18,768 bases of DNA, from contig NZ_CAKVGN010000059.1 in the NCBI RefSeq assembly GCF_934747485.1, positions 1 to 18,768 on the forward strand, written 5' to 3'. A program made the position numbers and the translations under genes. Numbering within the stretch: the stretch's first letter is position 1; each line of letters starts with the position of its first letter. Origin of the DNA: an uncultured Brachyspira sp. (lineage in GTDB: Bacteria > Spirochaetota > Brachyspiria > Brachyspirales > Brachyspiraceae). Below are positions 14,236-18,768 of this stretch, piece by piece. The notes below the pieces were generated by a model. The model searched no databases and was not told the origin of the DNA. It saw only the letters and a program-made list of their open reading frames with translations.

Positions 14236-15078
14236 ATGGAAAAGAAAATAAGTTTTATTATAATATTTTTTGTTATGGCATTAAACCTTTATTCATTTGA
14301 CGAAGGATTTGTATGGGCATTAAAGGCAAATTTTAATGGTACTGCTACATTACCTTCTATAAGTGATTCAGATTTAGATAAATTAGGTGCAGCATACATG
14401 AAAGGAGCTGTAGGATACACTATGGACGGAGAAGCAGAACTTGGTTATTTATTCGGCTCTAAGAGATGGTTTAATGGAATGGACCCTTCTAAATTTAGCG
14501 GTATGAGCGTATTTGCCTCTATTGGTGTTGGTAATGGGTTTGCTGGTCAGGTTGCTGGAAATACAATCGAAGGAATAGAAGCTAATATGTATATAAATGT
14601 AAGCTATTCTCCTGTAATAAGTTTTGGTGTTGGTACTAAAGCATATTTCTTAAACAGCAGATTATCATTAGGACTCCATATAGGAGGTAAATTGATAGCA
14701 GATTTATCACCCGAGTATTTAGCATATACTGATAATCCTCAGGCATTAGAATTATTATTCAAAGGCACTCCATATAGCTTGCCGGAAATAGGAGAAATAA
14801 TAGTAACAGATTTTATGATAAAAAATATGAACCCATTAATGCTTAGTATAAAATTCATGCTTGAATATAATCAGCCTGTAAATGATAGAGTTGAGGTAAT
14901 ATTAGGACTTTACACAAGATTTAATTTATATAGTCCTAAATATATAACAATGCCTGATTCTTTACTACATGCTTTACAAGCTAATAGACCTAATTTCACA
15001 ACAGAAACACCTTTGCCTTCATATTATATAAACTCTTTAGATTTCGGACTTACTATAGGTTTGGCATTTAAGGGATAA
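14236..15078 (+). CDS. Putative outer-membrane beta-barrel protein
   Basis: No named family is recognised. The 280-residue product begins with a signal peptide (about 1-20, ALNLYSF at the cleavage region) and has no lipobox. The mature part alternates hydrophobic and polar residues with many Gly and aromatic residues, as in short outer-membrane beta-barrels. Examples are MSVFASIGVGNGF, ISFGVGTKAYFLN, LSLGLHIGGKLIADL, VEVILGLYTRFNLY and the closing LDFGLTIGLAFKG. It does not end in the aromatic residue of classic barrel signals. GGGAG lies 8 bases before ATG 14236. The lipoprotein gene follows 41 bases downstream on the same strand, probably in one transcript, so the two may act together at the cell surface; this is inference. 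Confidence 0.72.
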   Translation: MEKKISFIIIFFVMALNLYSFDEGFVWALKANFNGTATLPSISDSDLDKLGAAYMKGAVGYTMDGEAELGYLFGSKRWFNGMDPSKFSGMSVFASIGVGNGFAGQVAGNTIEGIEANMYINVSYSPVISFGVGTKAYFLNSRLSLGLHIGGKLIADLSPEYLAYTDNPQALELLFKGTPYSLPEIGEIIVTDFMIKNMNPLMLSIKFMLEYNQPVNDRVEVILGLYTRFNLYSPKYITMPDSLLHALQANRPNFTTETPLPSYYINSLDFGLTIGLAFKG

Positions 15079-15119
15079 TTTTTAGGAATAATTTTTCATT
15101 GAAAAAAATGGAGAAAAAT

Positions 15120-16889
15120 ATGAAAAAGATTTATTTATTATTATTTACAATTATTTCTATATTTATTATGTCTTGCGGCGGAACTTACTTTAATCCGAAA
15201 TATTATTATGGTAAAAATAGTTCAAAAATGGAGCAGTCAGACAATGAAGAAACTCCTCCGGATTTGGGCGGCGGAGATGAGAATTTATCTCCAGAGGAAG
15301 ATCCATTCCAAAGACCAGAAGTTAATGACCCAAATGCTAACGGTTTTACATTAGACCTTGATAAACTTGTAATAGAAGCATCTTTTGATGAAAAAAACAG
15401 ACCTACTTATAAATTAGTAGCAGGTACTTGGATACCGGGTACAGAAAGAAAGAATGATTATTATTATAATGGTAAAGACACAACTGCAGCTGGATATCCA
15501 ATGAGCAGTGTAAAATACTATATGTACAAACAAAAAAACCCTACTTATGATATTAATTCTTCATATAATCAAAGTTCAAGAATGGATAGATTTTACTTCT
15601 ATAAATTTTATGGAGAATATTTAAGTGTTGGAAGTTTAAATTATTTGATAGCTATAGATAAATACACAAAGCTTGTATTTGCATACGCTGTTCCTACAAA
15701 GTGGAAAAATATGATAGTTAGAAATGCTCCTGAAACTTGGGGGGCTGTAGAATTAGGCTGGGAAGCAGACGGCAATGTTACTGGAGACCCGAAAAAGATT
15801 TATTTTGCTGTTGACGGCATTAAATACTTTTATGAGTATGATCCTGTTGGTATAGTTAAACAAGATGGTACTATAGAAATATATCAATGGTGTTTAGATT
15901 CTATAGGACTTCATAATTTATATGCTCCTCAATTTAATGGTACAGTCGGAGATACTAACCGTGCTGTGGCTACTTATAATAAGCCTGGACGTTCTCCTTA
16001 TATGCCTTTTAAAGTTTCTGATAGTGAGGCTTCAGAAGAAGATGCTAATAAATTTAAAGAAGATATAAAAACTTTAAATAGCAAAGAATATAAATATCGT
16101 GATTATAGCGGATATACTTCTACAAAACCGGCTGATAAAGAACAAATAGCAGATTTAGATCAATGGTCTAAAGACTATGCAGGCAAGAGTTTGATATTAT
16201 ATAGTTATTCATTAACTGATAATGGAGAGACTATAACTATTAAACAAGAACACTTTACAGAAGGCAATAAAGATTCATCTATTTATAAACTTAGTGTTGT
16301 AAATTCAGCTGATAAGGCTACATATACAAATATTAATAATCCTGATGATACTAAATCAGTAATATTAATGAAAAATGAAGAAGGAACAACTATAGAAGCT
16401 TTATCAATAGGCGGCACAATAATAGATTTCGCTTTTGTAGATTATGGACCTATATTCCCTGATAGAGTTAGAAGTTCACACTTCAAAAGAGATGGAGAAA
16501 GAGCTATAGGCGGAGGCATAGGCGGTATAACATCATCTACATTCCCATTAAGTATTGGCGGTAAACTTAAAGATTTGGAATATACATTTAATGAAGATGG
16601 TACAGAATTTACTATGAAATATACTTATGATGATGGAGGATTATTTAATACTAAATGGGTAACAGTAGAGTATCATTTCAAACTTGCTCGATTTGATTCT
16701 GACGCTGCTAATACTTGGACAGCTAAATATCAATGTTTAGATTTGTCAGGAACTTTAGGCAACTATAGCAGGGTTGTATTAAGAGATGACGGACAGCTTA
16801 TACGCTCCAGCATGACGCTTCACTCTATAAATTTCCCTGAAGACCCTACTTCAGATTCAGGGCTTGAGATGATAGCTGATAAAAGATAA
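15120..16889 (+). CDS. Surface lipoprotein, paralogue 1
   Basis: A 589-residue predicted lipoprotein of unknown function. The signal peptide ends in the lipobox I-M-S-C with C19. A Gly/Asp/Glu-rich linker (GGGDENLSPEEDPF) leads to a conserved module of about residues 70-296, shared with the genes at 17058 and 3854. Its landmarks are DYYYNGKDTTAAGYP, RFYFYKFYGEYLSVG, LIAIDKYTKLVFAYAVPTKWKN, WGAVELGW, and YEYDPVGIVKQDGTIEIYQW. After GRSPYMP (290-296) the sequence bears no visible relation to paralogue 2. The C-terminal half is strand-rich with a Gly-rich stretch (AIGGGIGGITSS). ATG 15120 is chosen over TTG 15099 and ATG 15108 because GGAG lies 6 bases upstream and the signal peptide starts there. 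Confidence 0.8.
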   Translation: MKKIYLLLFTIISIFIMSCGGTYFNPKYYYGKNSSKMEQSDNEETPPDLGGGDENLSPEEDPFQRPEVNDPNANGFTLDLDKLVIEASFDEKNRPTYKLVAGTWIPGTERKNDYYYNGKDTTAAGYPMSSVKYYMYKQKNPTYDINSSYNQSSRMDRFYFYKFYGEYLSVGSLNYLIAIDKYTKLVFAYAVPTKWKNMIVRNAPETWGAVELGWEADGNVTGDPKKIYFAVDGIKYFYEYDPVGIVKQDGTIEIYQWCLDSIGLHNLYAPQFNGTVGDTNRAVATYNKPGRSPYMPFKVSDSEASEEDANKFKEDIKTLNSKEYKYRDYSGYTSTKPADKEQIADLDQWSKDYAGKSLILYSYSLTDNGETITIKQEHFTEGNKDSSIYKLSVVNSADKATYTNINNPDDTKSVILMKNEEGTTIEALSIGGTIIDFAFVDYGPIFPDRVRSSHFKRDGERAIGGGIGGITSSTFPLSIGGKLKDLEYTFNEDGTEFTMKYTYDDGGLFNTKWVTVEYHFKLARFDSDAANTWTAKYQCLDLSGTLGNYSRVVLRDDGQLIRSSMTLHSINFPEDPTSDSGLEMIADKR

Positions 16890-16922
16890 TAAATAGTATT
16901 ATATTATGAGGGCATTGAATTT

Positions 16923-16950
16923 TTGTCATTTTTTCTTTGCCCTTTATAAC
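16923..16950 (+). promoter_or_regulatory. Promoter copy A before lipoprotein 2
   Basis: TTGTCA (16923-16928, 5 of 6), 16-base spacer, TATAAC (16945-16950, 5 of 6). Transcription from here would read through the second copy, including its hairpin, before reaching lipoprotein 2. Confidence 0.6.
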
Positions 16951-16981
16951 ATATATACGGTTATATTATATAGAGGTAATT

Positions 16982-17128
16982 ATGAGGGCATTGAATTTTT
17001 GTCATTTTTTCTTTGCCCTTTATAACATATATACGGTTATATTATATAGAGGTAATTATGAAAAAATACATTCTTTACATATTATTTATATCTACATTTA
17101 TTATGTCTTGCGGAGGGCATTTCTTTAA
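16982..17128 (+). CDS. Small upstream frame created by the cassette duplication
   Basis: The first cassette's ribosome site (AGAGG, 16972-16976) and ATG (16982) now open a 48-codon frame that runs through the second cassette. It overlaps the first 71 bases of lipoprotein 2 in another frame. The product would be hydrophobic (MRALNFCHFFF, later YIYIYYVL). It would be translated only from promoter A transcripts. It is probably a by-product of the duplication rather than a selected protein, but it could affect expression of lipoprotein 2. Confidence 0.3.
   Translation: MRALNFCHFFFALYNIYTVILYRGNYEKIHSLHIIYIYIYYVLRRAFL
16999..17026 (+). promoter_or_regulatory. Promoter copy B before lipoprotein 2
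   Basis: TTGTCA (16999-17004), 16-base spacer, TATAAC (17021-17026); identical to copy A. The predicted start near 17033 leaves about 25 bases before the lipoprotein ATG at 17058, with AGAGG at 17048-17052. This is the natural promoter position for the gene. Confidence 0.65.
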
Positions 17129-18644
17129 CCCTAAGTATTACTATAATAGTAATAAAATTGGAAGTTCAACTTCATCAGGAGATGATTCTATAGATATTGG
17201 AGGCGGAGGAGAAGGTTTATCTCCAGAAGAAGACCCTTTTAATAATGAAAACAACGATAAACCTTGGAATGAACCAGATTATGGCGGTTTTGTGCTTGAC
17301 CTTGACAATATGGTAATAGAAGCATATTTTGACGGAAACAATAGACCTACGTATAAACTTAAAGAAGGACAATGGACTCCTCTTGATTCTTCTAAAAACG
17401 AATACTATTATAATGGTGAAAATACATCAGCTGCCGGATATGAAATGGGTAATGTAAAATACTATATGTATAAAGCAAAAAACCCTACTTTTGGAGCAGA
17501 TAGCTCATATAATAAAAGTGATAGATTAGATAGATTCTATTTTTATAAATTTTACGGTTCATATATGGGGGTAGGCACAGAAAATTATTTAATAGCAATA
17601 GATAAATACTCAAAGCTTGTATTTGCTTTTGCTGTTCCTACAAAATGGAAAAACATGTTAGTTAGATATGCTCCTGAAGAATGGGGCTCTGTTGAACTTG
17701 GTTGGGAAGCTAAATATAAAGAAAATAGTCAATCTATTTTTGAGGTAGATGGTATTAAATATTTTTATGAATATGACCCTGTTGGTATAGTAAAAAAAGA
17801 CGGCACTATAGAAATATATTCTTGGTGTTCTGATTCTATATCTCAAAATATATATGCTCCGAGAGTTTTAGGCAATAAAATAGATTTGACTAGAGAGATA
17901 GCCCGTGAGGGTGTAATAAACGGCAGATCACCTTATATGCCTATGAAAACTGAAGAGACTACAAAAGATACTGTAACAATAACTGCAAAAAGCTTGAAAA
18001 ATATAAGTGTAAGAAGTAAAGCAGGTTATTTAGATTGGGCAAAACCAACTTATCCTGATTCTTCTAAATTAGAATGGGGATATTTTACTTATGCTATAGC
18101 AGGTTCAGCATATGATGCCGATATACCTGTTGAAGCGGCAAATATAGAAGAACTATATCCAGATGGTGTAAGTGCTACTGAATCTACTTTCCTTGATTAC
18201 AATAAACTTAAAATAAATATAGGAAGTTACAAAGAATTTACTTTATCTAAGAGTTATGAAATAAAAGATATTAAATCTAAAGAAGTTTATATAGATTTAT
18301 CAGCAAATGTATATAAATATAATACCTTAAAGGCAGCATTTTTAGGAACATATTTAGATACTGACAATTTTGGCGAAGGTGGAAGCGGAAAAATAGCAGA
18401 AAAGACAGCACCTATATTAAAATTAAAATATGATGCTTCAAAAGATGTATTTGTTATTGATAGCAGTTCTATAACCGAGAATTCATCTACTTCTGCTACT
18501 ATAACATACCCTAATAATTTTACTTTAGAAAGAGGTGTATCTAAAGATATTACAATAAAATATAAATGGATAAAGGGTAATGATCCTAATGGTGAAGAGA
18601 TTGAGGTTACTTATACTTTAAAATTTGAGTCTTCAAAACAATAA
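17058..18644 (+). CDS. Surface lipoprotein, paralogue 2
   Basis: A 528-residue predicted lipoprotein of unknown function. The signal peptide ends in I-M-S-C with C18, followed by GGHFFNPKYYY, close to the GGTYFNPKYYY of paralogue 1. A Gly/Glu-rich linker (GGGGEGLSPEEDPF) and the shared module follow: EYYYNGENTSAAGYE, RFYFYKFYGSYMGVG, LIAIDKYSKLVFAFAVPTKWKN, WGSVELGW and YEYDPVGIVKKDGTIEIYSW. Similarity ends at GRSPYMP (289-295). The unrelated C-terminal part is strand- and Ser/Thr-rich, like small adhesin or immunoglobulin-type domains, but no family can be named. ATG 17058 is chosen over an upstream TTG (17013) because AGAGG precedes it and the signal peptide starts there. Expression is probably driven by the duplicated promoter. 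Confidence 0.82.
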   Translation: MKKYILYILFISTFIMSCGGHFFNPKYYYNSNKIGSSTSSGDDSIDIGGGGEGLSPEEDPFNNENNDKPWNEPDYGGFVLDLDNMVIEAYFDGNNRPTYKLKEGQWTPLDSSKNEYYYNGENTSAAGYEMGNVKYYMYKAKNPTFGADSSYNKSDRLDRFYFYKFYGSYMGVGTENYLIAIDKYSKLVFAFAVPTKWKNMLVRYAPEEWGSVELGWEAKYKENSQSIFEVDGIKYFYEYDPVGIVKKDGTIEIYSWCSDSISQNIYAPRVLGNKIDLTREIAREGVINGRSPYMPMKTEETTKDTVTITAKSLKNISVRSKAGYLDWAKPTYPDSSKLEWGYFTYAIAGSAYDADIPVEAANIEELYPDGVSATESTFLDYNKLKINIGSYKEFTLSKSYEIKDIKSKEVYIDLSANVYKYNTLKAAFLGTYLDTDNFGEGGSGKIAEKTAPILKLKYDASKDVFVIDSSSITENSSTSATITYPNNFTLERGVSKDITIKYKWIKGNDPNGEEIEVTYTLKFESSKQ

Positions 18645-18718
18645 ATTAATTTTAATATTATTTTTAATTTAAGCGGGTTGAAAGTAAAAACCTTGCACAG
18701 GAGCCAGACATATTGCAG

Positions 18719-18768
18719 TTAGGAATTCCTTAATTTCTTAAAGTATAGCATAGGTGTATCATAATTTA
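18719..18768 (-). CDS. Possible C-terminus of a gene entering from the right (partial)
   Basis: A minus-strand frame runs from the window edge to TAA at 18721-18719, giving NYDTPMLYFKKLRNS at its end. A TPM-x-Y-x-KK ending is seen in some integrase-core (DDE) transposases, so an insertion sequence beyond the edge is possible. With 15 residues this is only a hint. A 10-bp palindrome AGGAATTCCT (18721-18730) overlaps the stop. Confidence 0.3.
   Translation of the reverse strand, partial: NYDTPMLYFKKLRNS

Larger units (their letters stand above)
16903..17061 (+). repeat. Exact tandem duplication of a 76-bp promoter cassette
   Basis: Two identical 76-bp units (16903-16978 and 16979-17054) are followed by 7 bases of a third (17055-17061). 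Each carries a promoter, an AGAGG ribosome site and an ATG. Each also contains an inverted repeat of 7 bp (16908-16914 with 16938-16944; 16984-16990 with 17014-17020) whose loop holds the -35 and whose right arm touches the -10. No base differs between copies, so the duplication is recent. Confidence 0.95.

Noticed and set aside
17013..17057. Upstream TTG start extending lipoprotein 2 by 15 residues
   Set aside because: It would place charged and polar residues before the signal peptide, lies in the promoter -10 region, and the ATG at 17058 has a proper ribosome site.

Overview
The window is AT-rich chromosomal DNA that most resembles the intestinal spirochaete genus Brachyspira. This rests on low GC, a spirochaete-like gene set (RNase Y with YmdB, bacterial ProRS, HflX, YqeK), long surface lipoproteins with an I-M-S-C lipobox, and small GC-rich intergenic repeats. 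The genus call is inference; no database was searched.

Left block (1-8134, nearly all minus strand): the 3' end of an unidentified plus-strand gene, proS, a GC-rich intergenic repeat, the yqeK-hflX pair, a secreted single-module protein, and an rny-ymdB-membrane protein operon. These are housekeeping genes for translation, ribosome rescue, dinucleotide cleavage and RNA turnover.

Central block (8480-12476, plus strand): tRNA-Tyr, a small STAS protein, then a compact selenocysteine module of tRNA-Sec (selC), selA and selB. SelA converts Ser-tRNA-Sec to Sec-tRNA-Sec, and SelB delivers it at UGA codons. selD and any selenoprotein lie outside the window. Both tRNAs have unusual features: altered elbow bases in tRNA-Tyr and a one-base-short 3' strand in the tRNA-Sec acceptor branch.

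Right block (12477-18768): an intergenic region with two GC-rich elements sharing CGAAGG motifs, a divergent YbaB-like gene overlapping recR (minus strand), an intergenic region with four 14-bp direct repeats, then a putative outer-membrane protein and two paralogous lipoproteins (plus strand). The lipoproteins share about 290 N-terminal residues and then diverge completely after one motif. A third, short relative sits at 3854-4531. The second lipoprotein is preceded by an exact tandem duplication of 76 bp carrying promoter, ribosome binding site and start codon. The last 50 bases may hold the C-terminus of another minus-strand gene.

The most noteworthy items are the modular lipoprotein family with its duplicated promoter cassette, and the unusual tRNA-Tyr and selenocysteine module. 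No clearly new defence or mobile system is visible.
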